Positions 16,847 through 24,333 of a stretch of 64,000 bases of DNA are shown here, piece after piece. The notes under the pieces were generated by a model. The model was not told the DNA's origin. It ran no database searches and saw only the letters and a list, made by a program, of their open reading frames with translations. The position numbers and the translations under genes were made by a program. Within the stretch, counting starts at the first letter, position 1; every line of letters starts with the position of its first letter. This stretch comes from an uncultured Lachnospiraceae bacterium (GTDB lineage Bacteria; Bacillota; Clostridia; Lachnospirales; Lachnospiraceae), in NCBI GenBank assembly GCA_949949005.1, contig CATLHM010000012.1, positions 1 through 64,000 of the forward strand, given 5' to 3'.

Positions 16847-17683
16847 TTATAAAGTAACGATTACGCCCCCATCGTTGGCGTACATACTGCTGACTCCCCT
16901 GGTGTCCATGATCAGCACATCCTTTACTCTGATTTTGGAAAGGATCATTTCTTTCACCCTCTTTGCTCTCTCCGGGCAGTTGCAGTGGGTGATCATAAGC
17001 GTCCGGTTCTCCGGCTCCACCGCCTCATTTGCCACGGTCTCCGCCATCTTTGCAAGCGCCTTTTTATTGCCCACCGCCTGGCCGATCTGGATGATCTCTC
17101 CCTTTGTTGAGCCCATCACCGGTTTAATATTGAGGGTGGTTGCCACCACTGCCTTGATACCGGTGAGGCGGCCGTTTTTGCGCAGGGTTTCCAGGTTATC
17201 CAGCACAAAGTAGGTTTTCATTCTGTCCCTGTAGTCCTTCAGACGGCTGCATATCTCGTCAAAGGCAAGTCCCTGCTCAGACCACTGCACCGCTTTGAAG
17301 GCAAGCTGGGTTTCTCCACAGCTTGCCGATTCCGAGTCGCACACAAAGATATTCTTCTCACCATATTCATCATGATACATCTTTTTGCCCAGCTCGGCGC
17401 TGTTATAGCTTCCGCTGAGTTTGGAGGATAAGGTGAACACAAACACATTTTCCGCATCCGTGCGATAGGCTTCCTTAAAGGTTTCCGGAGACGGACAGGA
17501 AGATTTGGGACTCTCAGGCCATGCCGCCACCTTTTCAAGGAAATGCGCCTGGTCAAAGCTCTCATCATCAATAAAAACGTCCGGCCCTACTTCCAGCCGC
17601 AAAGGGATCCTTGCATAGGAGGGATTCTTCTCGTATCCTTCCGGGAATTCACAACAACTGTCCGCTATTATTTTATAGTTCAT
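16847..17683 (-). CDS. DegV-family fatty-acid-binding protein
   Basis: A 278-residue DegV protein. The family binds a fatty acid between two alpha/beta domains and supplies acyl chains to fatty-acid kinase. Signatures are KIIADSCCEFP at the N-terminus, SCPSPETFKEAY, VFTLSSKLSGSYNSA and GRLTGIKAVVATTLNIKPV. Start is set at MNYKIIADS, preceded by GGAGGTTACT. It converges on DUF1294. It has its own promoter and a short hairpin in its leader. No fatty-acid kinase gene is nearby. Confidence 0.9.
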   Translation of the reverse strand: MNYKIIADSCCEFPEGYEKNPSYARIPLRLEVGPDVFIDDESFDQAHFLEKVAAWPESPKSSCPSPETFKEAYRTDAENVFVFTLSSKLSGSYNSAELGKKMYHDEYGEKNIFVCDSESASCGETQLAFKAVQWSEQGLAFDEICSRLKDYRDRMKTYFVLDNLETLRKNGRLTGIKAVVATTLNIKPVMGSTKGEIIQIGQAVGNKKALAKMAETVANEAVEPENRTLMITHCNCPERAKRVKEMILSKIRVKDVLIMDTRGVSSMYANDGGVIVTL

Positions 17684-17719
17684 AGTAACCTCCAAAACTA
17701 TTTCATATGTTTCATAATA

Positions 17720-17777
17720 ACCACGCTATGTGGTCTTTATTACTACATATAATAACATATGCTTTTTGATATGTAAA
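17720..17777 (-). promoter_or_regulatory. DegV gene promoter with hairpin in leader
   Basis: Minus-strand TTTACA (17772-17777) and TATTAT (17749-17754) are 17 bases apart. Just downstream in the leader ACCAC (17720-17724) and GTGGT (17730-17734) form a small perfect inverted repeat that could be an operator. Confidence 0.5.
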
Positions 17778-17783
17778 GAAATA

Positions 17784-18698
17784 TTACTGCTTTCCCTCCG
17801 CAAGTGTAAGTGCCAAATCCAGTGCGCTTATCCCTGGAAAAGCTACTTTAAGCTGTGGAAAGGCCTCTATGCACTTTTCTCTAAGCCTCATTTCTATTTC
17901 CTTATTTCTAGTCAACACGCTTCCCCACAAAAACAGACTTTGGGGCGCACCAGAAAGCTCGAACACTTTTTGGAAAGTATCTCTTACTAATGCAAACAAA
18001 GCCTCCGAGCATTCCTCCAGGATTTCCCAGGCGACCCTTTCTCCCTCCTTTGCCGCTTTTTCCGCCAAAGGAGCATAACTGGCAATCCTTGGCTTATCCA
18101 GAATACTTTCCGTGACATAGATATCCAATTGCGCAAGCGTGGTGATTCCTGACTGTTCTTTAAACATCCGATACAAAATAGGGCAACATTTTCTGCTGTC
18201 CATGTGATCTCCCACTGCCCGAAGCACCCTTTTTCCCATATCCATGGCACTGCCCTCATCACTCAAGATATGTCCCCAGCCACCGCTTCTGACGATCCTT
18301 CCTGAGGCACTTTTCCCAACCACTATGGAGCCTGTCCCTGCCACCAAAACCAGAGACGGTTCCTTGGAAAGCCTTAAGAAAATCTCGCAATCGTTATACG
18401 CTGTGACTACTTTTTCATCAAATCCCATTTCCATAAATATTCTGCGACATTCTTCCTCCTGTCCCGGAGAATCAATTCCGCTGGCAGCAATACAAAGTCC
18501 CCCACAATCCCCAGGCGTAATTTTTAATTCCTTCAAAACCGGAAGCACTGCTTCTTCATAGCACAATTTGGCTTTCTCATATCCGCTGGTACTCAATGTA
18601 CATCCCTTAGTGACATATTCCCAAGGTTCTTTCCCTTCACGAGAAATTTTCATCCGAGCCGAGGTTCCTCCAATATCCATCCCCATATAATATTTCAT
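17784..18698 (-). CDS. BadF/NagK-type sugar or amino-sugar kinase
   Basis: A 304-residue member of the BadF/BadG/BcrA/BcrD ATPase family, closest in pattern to N-acetylglucosamine kinases. The ASKHA-fold phosphate loop MDIGGTSARMKI is at the N-terminus, AYNDCEIFL lies centrally, and the second phosphate motif is VLVAGTGSIVVG followed by RSGGWGHILSDEGSAMDMG. An adenosine-binding segment is SLFLWGSVLTRN. Length suits a sugar kinase rather than an activator of 2-hydroxyacyl-CoA dehydratase, and no Cys cluster is present. No sugar transporter lies alongside, so the substrate is open. Confidence 0.85.
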   Translation of the reverse strand: MKYYMGMDIGGTSARMKISREGKEPWEYVTKGCTLSTSGYEKAKLCYEEAVLPVLKELKITPGDCGGLCIAASGIDSPGQEEECRRIFMEMGFDEKVVTAYNDCEIFLRLSKEPSLVLVAGTGSIVVGKSASGRIVRSGGWGHILSDEGSAMDMGKRVLRAVGDHMDSRKCCPILYRMFKEQSGITTLAQLDIYVTESILDKPRIASYAPLAEKAAKEGERVAWEILEECSEALFALVRDTFQKVFELSGAPQSLFLWGSVLTRNKEIEMRLREKCIEAFPQLKVAFPGISALDLALTLAEGKQ

Positions 18699-18834
18699 GT
18701 TCTACTCCTCTCATTTTATGTAAAAAACATCTATCCCTGTCCTTACAGTCCCTATCAGTAGTATAAATGATTTGGCAATAGATCGAAAGTGGAAGTTCTG
18801 GTACATAAAGAGGATGATTTTGTTTTCAGATTGA

Positions 18835-18864
18835 TTGCAGCCATCGGCTACGGTATGCTATAAT
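18835..18864 (+). promoter_or_regulatory. Promoter of the radical SAM gene
   Basis: TTGCAG (18835-18840) and TATAAT (18859-18864) with an 18-base spacer. The leader that follows contains CCCATC-TAC-GATGGG (18906-18920), flanked by a weaker outer stem of TAAGG and CCTTA. Confidence 0.5.
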
Positions 18865-18953
18865 AGGAAGCGTTCTGATGCGCACGCAGGTCATAAGGCA
18901 TCCTCCCATCTACGATGGGTCCCTCCTTACGACAAATTATACTTAATTCAGTT

Positions 18954-20000
18954 ATGAAAAAAGAGAATTTACAACAGCCTGACATTCTGCTCCCTGGCAA
19001 CTGGTACGGGAAACCTTACTTTTCACTGGATGCCTGGTGCAAAAATGTCTGCGGCGAAAAACTGTACAAAGTTGCAATTGACTTAGGTCTCACTTGTCCA
19101 AACAGAGATGGCGCCCTAAGCTGGGGCGGATGTATTTTCTGTAGTGCGGGAGGCAGTGGAGATTATGCAATCCCCATTTGGCAAAACGATCAGGACCTTG
19201 ACGCCTCTTCTTCCCTCAAGCATACATTATTGAATGAGAGCCGTTTCAGGGAAGCATACCAAAAGGGGCAGCGGCTTTTTTCCTGTAAAAAGATAGGAGA
19301 ACGGTTTATTATTTACTTTCAGGCATACACCAACACCTATGGCCCTATTTCCTATCTGGAAAAGATGTACCGCCTAGCCTTGGACGAGCCTACTTCCGCC
19401 GGTATTTCCATTGCAACAAGACCCGACTGCCTGCCGCACCCCGTCATGGAACTGCTTACAAAGCTGAAAAAAGAATATCCTTCCAAATTCCTCTGGGTGG
19501 AATTAGGGTTGCAGACTATTCACGATCAAACTGCCACTTTCTTGCGGCGGGGTTATTCCTTATCCTGTTTCGAACAGGCACTGCAAAAGCTCAAAGAAGC
19601 CGGTATCCCTGTGATCACTCATATTATTTTAGGACTCCCGGGAGAGTCAAAGACAGATATGCTCTCTGACATAGACTACTTAAATGGCCAAGCTGTCTGG
19701 GGAATCAAATTACAACTCCTTCATATCCTGAGAGGAACAGACTTGGCTCTCCTCTGGCAAAAGGACCCTGCGGTGTTTGGTTCCTTTCCCACCTTGGAAG
19801 AATATCTCGATGTGGTGATTGCCTGTCTGGAAAGGCTTCGTCCGGATATTGTGGTACATCGGGTAACCGGGGACGCGCCCAAAGACTTACTGCTCTCCCC
19901 CCTTTGGAGTGCGGACAAGCGGCGCGTTTTAAATACTCTGCACCAAAAAATGCGGGAGCAAAATACCTGGCAGGGGAAATTTTACAGGCTGGAAATTTAG
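18954..20000 (+). CDS. TIGR01212-family radical SAM protein (YhcC-like)
   Basis: A radical SAM enzyme of about 348 residues. The iron-sulfur cluster motif appears as CPNRDGALSWGGCIFCSAGG, with the three Cys spaced more widely than in the classic CxxxCxxC form, as is known for this family. Other conserved parts are FIIYFQAYTNTYGP, SIATRPDCLP, WVELGLQTIHD and THIILGLPGES. The function of the family is unresolved. An in-frame ATG at 18915 lies inside a hairpin; I prefer the ATG of MKKENLQQ at 18954, though neither has a convincing ribosome site. Confidence 0.88.
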   Translation: MKKENLQQPDILLPGNWYGKPYFSLDAWCKNVCGEKLYKVAIDLGLTCPNRDGALSWGGCIFCSAGGSGDYAIPIWQNDQDLDASSSLKHTLLNESRFREAYQKGQRLFSCKKIGERFIIYFQAYTNTYGPISYLEKMYRLALDEPTSAGISIATRPDCLPHPVMELLTKLKKEYPSKFLWVELGLQTIHDQTATFLRRGYSLSCFEQALQKLKEAGIPVITHIILGLPGESKTDMLSDIDYLNGQAVWGIKLQLLHILRGTDLALLWQKDPAVFGSFPTLEEYLDVVIACLERLRPDIVVHRVTGDAPKDLLLSPLWSADKRRVLNTLHQKMREQNTWQGKFYRLEI

Positions 20001-20050
20001 ACCTCACAGGCTGGATTCTTCTTCAATATTAAAAAGAAAGGTAAAAAGAA

Positions 20051-20566
20051 ATGCAGGAACCTCTGACTTTGTATAAACTGATTATACTATATATGTTGGC
20101 AAGAGTGGATTTTTCTCTGACCAGAATCCAGATCAACAATTTTCTTTTGGATAGGGAATATACCACCAATTTTCTTAACATCCAACAGGCAATCGGAGAA
20201 TTGATCGACGACGGGCTTGTGGTTTCCCAGTCTGTCCGCAACCGCTCCCACTTAAGCATTACCGACGAAGGGCGGAAAATGCTGCATTTCTTTCAGAATG
20301 ATATCCATCATGGAATCCGTGAGGATATCGACCAATATCTAAAGGCAAATGCCTTTGAGCTACGCAATGAAAATTCTGTGCTAGCAGATTATCAAAAAGC
20401 ATCTTCCGGTGAATATGAAGCCCATCTTGTGGCGAAAGAAAAGGGCATCACTTTAATCGACTTGACCATATCCGTGCCCGCCGAGGAAACCGCATCGGCA
20501 ATTTGCGACAACTGGATGGAAAAAAATCAGGAAATTTATCAGTATCTAATCGGAGAGCTTTTTTGA
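20051..20566 (+). CDS. DUF4364 winged-helix-like protein
   Basis: A 171-residue member of DUF4364, common in Clostridia. The N-terminal half reads as a winged helix (LYKLIILYMLARVDFSLTR, then IGELIDDGLVV and HLSITDEGRKML). The C-terminal half is mixed strand and helix (ITLIDLTISVP). A DNA-binding role is plausible but unproven. It follows the radical SAM gene by 50 bases and may share its transcript. It is the last gene before the CRISPR array, towards which it is transcribed. Confidence 0.8.
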   Translation: MQEPLTLYKLIILYMLARVDFSLTRIQINNFLLDREYTTNFLNIQQAIGELIDDGLVVSQSVRNRSHLSITDEGRKMLHFFQNDIHHGIREDIDQYLKANAFELRNENSVLADYQKASSGEYEAHLVAKEKGITLIDLTISVPAEETASAICDNWMEKNQEIYQYLIGELF

Positions 20567-20853
20567 AAAACATGATTTAAAATGCGTGGAAAATGGCATA
20601 CATTACAGGAAATATTGCAAATACTATATTGGATATGCTTTATCCATATATTTTGTTATACATAGGATCCTCAAAAGGCCATTTCTCAAATAGGCACCGT
20701 TATATTGCACAAGAATTTATGTCTGATAACAACCTTTCGAGTGGTTCAAAGGTCAGTCTACTAAAAATTTCCCCAAAATTTTTTACAAAAAATCCTATCT
20801 ATATATTCTCCGAAGGCTTAATCATTACTTTTGTTGACTCAAAGGAAAAGGAA

Positions 20854-21282
20854 AATTCAATCCTTGCTCCTGCAAGGGGAGCGACTTATGGTATTTTTGG
20901 TGTTGATGGTTATCCTTCGGATTTCAATCCACGCTCCCGCAAGGGGAGCGACGCCATCCGCATTGTCCTATGCAAGTATGATCTGATTTCAATCCACGCT
21001 CCCACGAGGGGAGCGACGATGGCGGCTTGTTAAAAAGCACCGCCCCGCTACCATTTCAATCCACGCTCCCGCGAGGGGAGCGACTATTGGTTACATGCCC
21101 TGTTCGGTATGTGCGTACTATTTCAATCCACGCTCCCGCAAGGGGAGCGACCCGGTTTGACCGGCTCAGGGAGCGTAATCCTAAGATTTCAATCCACGCT
21201 CCCGCAAGGGGAGCGACAATGCTGGTGATTAAATCGGAGGTGGGAATTATATTTCAATCCACGCTCCCGCAAGGGGAGCGAC
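20854..21282 (-). CRISPR. Type I-C CRISPR array, 7 repeats and 6 spacers
   Basis: Repeats of 32 bases lie at 20854, 20921, 20986, 21053, 21120, 21186 and 21251. In transcript orientation each begins GTCGCTCCCC and ends GTGGATTGAAAT, typical of type I-C, with the GCTCCCCTTGCGGGAGC hairpin. Spacers are 35, 33, 35, 35, 34 and 33 bases. Repeats at 20986 and 21053 carry 2 and 1 changes in the hairpin loop. The one at 20854 carries 4 mismatches and is the decayed leader-distal end. Orientation is set by cas2 and the AT-rich leader on the other side. Spacer targets cannot be determined here. Confidence 0.97.
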
Positions 21283-21451
21283 CGCAAATATAGACAAAAT
21301 CTTATCGTCCATTCAATCTATATTTGTAACAAACTACTTCTAAATCCGACTAATAACAAAATATTATTCGCCATAACTCAATATTTAGCTCTCTCCACAT
21401 ATTTATCTGGTGCGAACCCTCCGGGGATTTTATGTTTGCTTTTTATTCGCA
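21283..21451 (-). promoter_or_regulatory. CRISPR leader
   Basis: AT-rich 169-base stretch between the cas2 stop and the newest repeat. A perfect 10-base inverted repeat, CAAATATAGA (21285-21294) and TCTATATTTG (21317-21326), starts two bases from the first repeat, a position suited to anchoring spacer integration. No clear promoter hexamer pair was found, so transcription may start further upstream or from a weak site. Confidence 0.7.
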
Positions 21452-21742
21452 TCACAAAATAAGTACCCCTTCCTGTTCAAAGGTTTTCTTTATGCCGTAA
21501 TGCTCGACCTTATCCTTATATTGATTCCCCAGATAGTAGAACCTCAGGCTATCTTTCTCTACATCCACTATTTCCAGCAACTGTGCCTTCAATAGCTTAC
21601 ACTGTCCCGGATCCAAAATACATTCAAAAACCGAATTTTGCACCCTTTGACCATAATTTACACACTGCTTCGCTACTCTGCGCAAGCGCGTCTTTCCCTT
21701 TGAATCTTCTGTGCTGACATCATATGTAATCAATACAAGCAT
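21452..21742 (-). CDS. cas2: CRISPR-associated endonuclease Cas2
   Basis: Dimeric bridge of the Cas1-Cas2 spacer-integration complex. The 96 residues begin MLVLITYDVSTED, the ferredoxin-like first strand with the conserved Asp, then LRRVAKQCVNYGQRVQNSVFEC. The start is set at this Met because the longer frame would run into cas1. It begins 7 bases after the cas1 stop and is the last protein gene before the leader. Confidence 0.97.
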   Translation of the reverse strand: MLVLITYDVSTEDSKGKTRLRRVAKQCVNYGQRVQNSVFECILDPGQCKLLKAQLLEIVDVEKDSLRFYYLGNQYKDKVEHYGIKKTFEQEGVLIL

Positions 21743-21749
21743 CTTTTCC

Positions 21750-22781
21750 TCACTTCCACAAAAACGGCGGATAACCGTCCATATCTCCCCGCAGGTATCT
21801 GGCAAGCAGCATAGCCTGCATATGAGGTACCAATCCCCAGCATATTTTTTCCTGCAAATAAGGGTGTGTTATCTGCTCCCTCTTGCGCTCCTGCCAGGCG
21901 GCGATAAATTTCTTTTTTCCATCTTCCGTGAATTCCACAGCGCCACTTTCTGAGGTCTGGAAATGCTCCTTTTTGATCTGGCGGTTATTGACAAGTGTTA
22001 GAACAAACCGATCTACCATCGGAGAGCGCATTTCTTCCATCAAGTCAAGCGCTAAGGAGTTTCTTCCCGGGCGGTCTGCGTGCATGAACCCCACATAGGA
22101 ATCCAAGCCAACTCCTTCCAGGGCGCCCACGCAGTCATTTGCCAGCAGACTATAGCCGAAGGAAAGCATGGCATTTATCCTGTCCAGCGGTGGCCTTTTG
22201 TTCCTTCCATTAAAGACGAAATCTTCTTTCTGATTCAGTATCAGTTCATCAAATACGCCAAAATACACAGAAGCACATTCCCCTTCCAATCCGCGAAGGG
22301 AATCCGGATTTTCTTCTTGCTTAATTTTCTCCAAAGCATTTGATAGATATTGAATTGCCTTTTGGCATCGCTCTGTGTCCACTCTGAGGGCATGATCCCG
22401 CAGGGTTCTGTCTATACTCCAACGGCAATTAAACACCTTCCCCAGAATAAAATTTCTGGCAATCAGGCAGCTTTGCTCCTGGCTGTCTGATATCCGGCAC
22501 TGCTGTTTTCTCAAAAGCACATTCCCCTGACTAGCGCCTACTGCCCTGCACAAAAACTTTCCGAAAGGGCTGTAAAAGGCAAGATTAATCCCCTTTTTCG
22601 CACACGCTCCCATGAAGGCCGGCGTCGCTCCGTTATAGGTAAAGCACACGATGCTTTCCAGTGTGTGGAGAGGGAACTGACCGACCTTTTTCCTGTTGAT
22701 CTCAACGCACACCGTCTCTCCATCCAGGGATAAAAAGGCATTTTCCGTAGTAATAAACAGGGTATTCAGCAACTTACGCAT
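21750..22781 (-). CDS. cas1: CRISPR-associated integrase Cas1 (type I-C)
   Basis: Metal-dependent integrase that inserts new spacers at the leader end. The 343 residues match subtype I-C. The catalytic region includes the Glu in LRGLEGECASVYFG, the His in VGFMHADRPGRNSLALDL and the acidic residues that follow (EEMRSPMVDRF). A GGAGGTAAA ribosome site precedes the ATG. The 41-base gap from cas4 contains a GCCGCC/GGCGGC hairpin (22796-22811), which may influence relative expression. Confidence 0.97.
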   Translation of the reverse strand: MRKLLNTLFITTENAFLSLDGETVCVEINRKKVGQFPLHTLESIVCFTYNGATPAFMGACAKKGINLAFYSPFGKFLCRAVGASQGNVLLRKQQCRISDSQEQSCLIARNFILGKVFNCRWSIDRTLRDHALRVDTERCQKAIQYLSNALEKIKQEENPDSLRGLEGECASVYFGVFDELILNQKEDFVFNGRNKRPPLDRINAMLSFGYSLLANDCVGALEGVGLDSYVGFMHADRPGRNSLALDLMEEMRSPMVDRFVLTLVNNRQIKKEHFQTSESGAVEFTEDGKKKFIAAWQERKREQITHPYLQEKICWGLVPHMQAMLLARYLRGDMDGYPPFLWK

Positions 22782-22822
22782 TTTACCTCCATGCTGCCGC
22801 CCTGCGGCGGCCTTTTTTCAAT

Positions 22823-23479
22823 TTATTCCTCCATCAGTTTACTCTCGATGTAAGCGGAAACCTCTTTTACTTTACTGAGCTTTGGCGTACATATCTCCTT
22901 CAAAGAGCAGGCGTTGCAGCCCTTTTGGGGTTTTACCCTGGGTGTGTATCCCTTGTTCCATAAATCGTGCATTTCTACGGCCATATCATATACCCTCGTC
23001 CGCAACTGCTTTGTAAATTCCACCGTTTTTCTTCTGCGGTTCTCCCCGTAAAACAAGCTGCCGCTGGGTATATGGCAAACCAGCATTTCCTCAAGGCACA
23101 TGGCCTGGGCACATAACTGAAGTTCATCCGCATCATTTGTTTTCGGCAGCCCCTTTTTATACTCCACCGGATAAGGCTTCCACAGTCCTTCGTAAGAAAA
23201 CAGTGAAATTCCATCCTCCGCTCTATGGAACTCCACCACATCACAGATTCCCGCCAGGCCAAGCTGGGATGACTTGATCATAAGTCCTCTTGTGATAAGC
23301 AGATCGCCTCTCTTTTCCGTTTTCTCACTGTTATGTGCCACTTTATGGAACAACTGTCCATCCACAGTCCTTTCATTCTCCGCCCATTGTTGTTCAATAT
23401 GTATAAGGGCCCATTGCCTCCTGCAATAGGCAAAATGTTGCAGTCCGGAGAGCATCAGGTAATCATCCTCTTGATACAT
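22823..23479 (-). CDS. cas4: CRISPR-associated exonuclease Cas4
   Basis: RecB-type nuclease that trims prespacers and selects the PAM side in I-C adaptation. The 218 residues include the first cluster Cys in HFAYCRRQW, the metal-binding Asp in GICDVVEFH, the ExK motif in YPVEYKKG, and three C-terminal Cys in GCNACSLKEIC that complete a four-Cys iron-sulfur site. It starts 5 bases after cas7. Confidence 0.96.
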   Translation of the reverse strand: MYQEDDYLMLSGLQHFAYCRRQWALIHIEQQWAENERTVDGQLFHKVAHNSEKTEKRGDLLITRGLMIKSSQLGLAGICDVVEFHRAEDGISLFSYEGLWKPYPVEYKKGLPKTNDADELQLCAQAMCLEEMLVCHIPSGSLFYGENRRRKTVEFTKQLRTRVYDMAVEMHDLWNKGYTPRVKPQKGCNACSLKEICTPKLSKVKEVSAYIESKLMEE

Positions 23480-23484
23480 GGCTC

Positions 23485-24333
23485 TTATATCCCGGTGATG
23501 AACTCAGGCTCAAGTCCCGGCAAATTTTCCACCCTGATCTCATAATCCTCCACGGAAGCCGGAATTACTACCCCTTCCTTCAGAGTGATCTTGATCGAAT
23601 CATGAACCTTTGCAGCAGAGTATTGCCCGATCTTATTATCATGTCTCCACCAATACACAGAGACCACTTCCATACTCCCGTCCGGTCTCGCCGCAGAGGC
23701 GTCATTGATAAAGAGCGTGCGGAGCGCTTCTTTTAAAAGCTCCGCATCTTCCTCCGAAAATCCGGTTTTTTCTGCCAGTTGAACGTTGATGGAGCCTTTC
23801 ATTCTGTACAGCCCGAATTCCACAAAGTGTTTGGTTCCCATGGTATCCGAGCTTTTTTTGTCTCCCGGTTCACTATTGACACTTTTGGTGATCTGCATCG
23901 TATTGATGTCCACCGGAGAACAACTGAGCGCATGATGGATGGATACCGGCCCTCTGACCGAAACAGAAACACTGTCCTTTTTGTCACTTTTCTTAAATGC
24001 AAACACCTGTCCGAAAGTGCGGACGTCTATCCACTTTTCACATGCCTTCAAGGCATAGTCCTCATTGGACTTACAATCCACAATATTCCCTGACGCTCTT
24101 TCACTTAAGCATGTATACTTATCGTCACTGCGGTCTGCGGACTGGACAAAAATTGCTTCCCCCATATCCTGTAGGCGGTTCCGGATCTTTCTTTTCAGAC
24201 ATACATCCGAGATCTCTCCCTGTCCCGTATAGGTGGTACGGGGCCGGTTTCCGTTCAGGGGATCTCCATTGGGATTGGCATTTTCCACCTTGATCAACAC
24301 CGTAAAGTCTATCTTATTCTGTAAATTACTCAT
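23485..24333 (-). CDS. cas7c: Cas7c (Csd2) Cascade backbone subunit
   Basis: Forms the helical backbone along the crRNA in type I-C Cascade. The 282 residues show family features: the opening KIDFTVLIKVENANPNGDP, the RVR-like VDVRTFGQVF motif, VSVRGPVSIHHA and the C-terminal VSVYWWRHDNKIG. It overlaps the cas8c stop by 8 bases, implying translational coupling. Confidence 0.96.
   Translation of the reverse strand: MSNLQNKIDFTVLIKVENANPNGDPLNGNRPRTTYTGQGEISDVCLKRKIRNRLQDMGEAIFVQSADRSDDKYTCLSERASGNIVDCKSNEDYALKACEKWIDVRTFGQVFAFKKSDKKDSVSVSVRGPVSIHHALSCSPVDINTMQITKSVNSEPGDKKSSDTMGTKHFVEFGLYRMKGSINVQLAEKTGFSEEDAELLKEALRTLFINDASAARPDGSMEVVSVYWWRHDNKIGQYSAAKVHDSIKITLKEGVVIPASVEDYEIRVENLPGLEPEFITGI

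Noticed and set aside
20593..21033. Open frame of 146 codons running from after DUF4364 into the CRISPR array
   Set aside because: Its second half is translated repeat and spacer sequence, the first half matches nothing I recognise, and the ribosome site is poor. I treat 20567-20853 as gene-free trailer sequence.
21027..21293. Open frame of 88 codons within the array
   Set aside because: Made of translated CRISPR repeats (FQSTLPRGER-like units); an artefact of the 32-base repeats.
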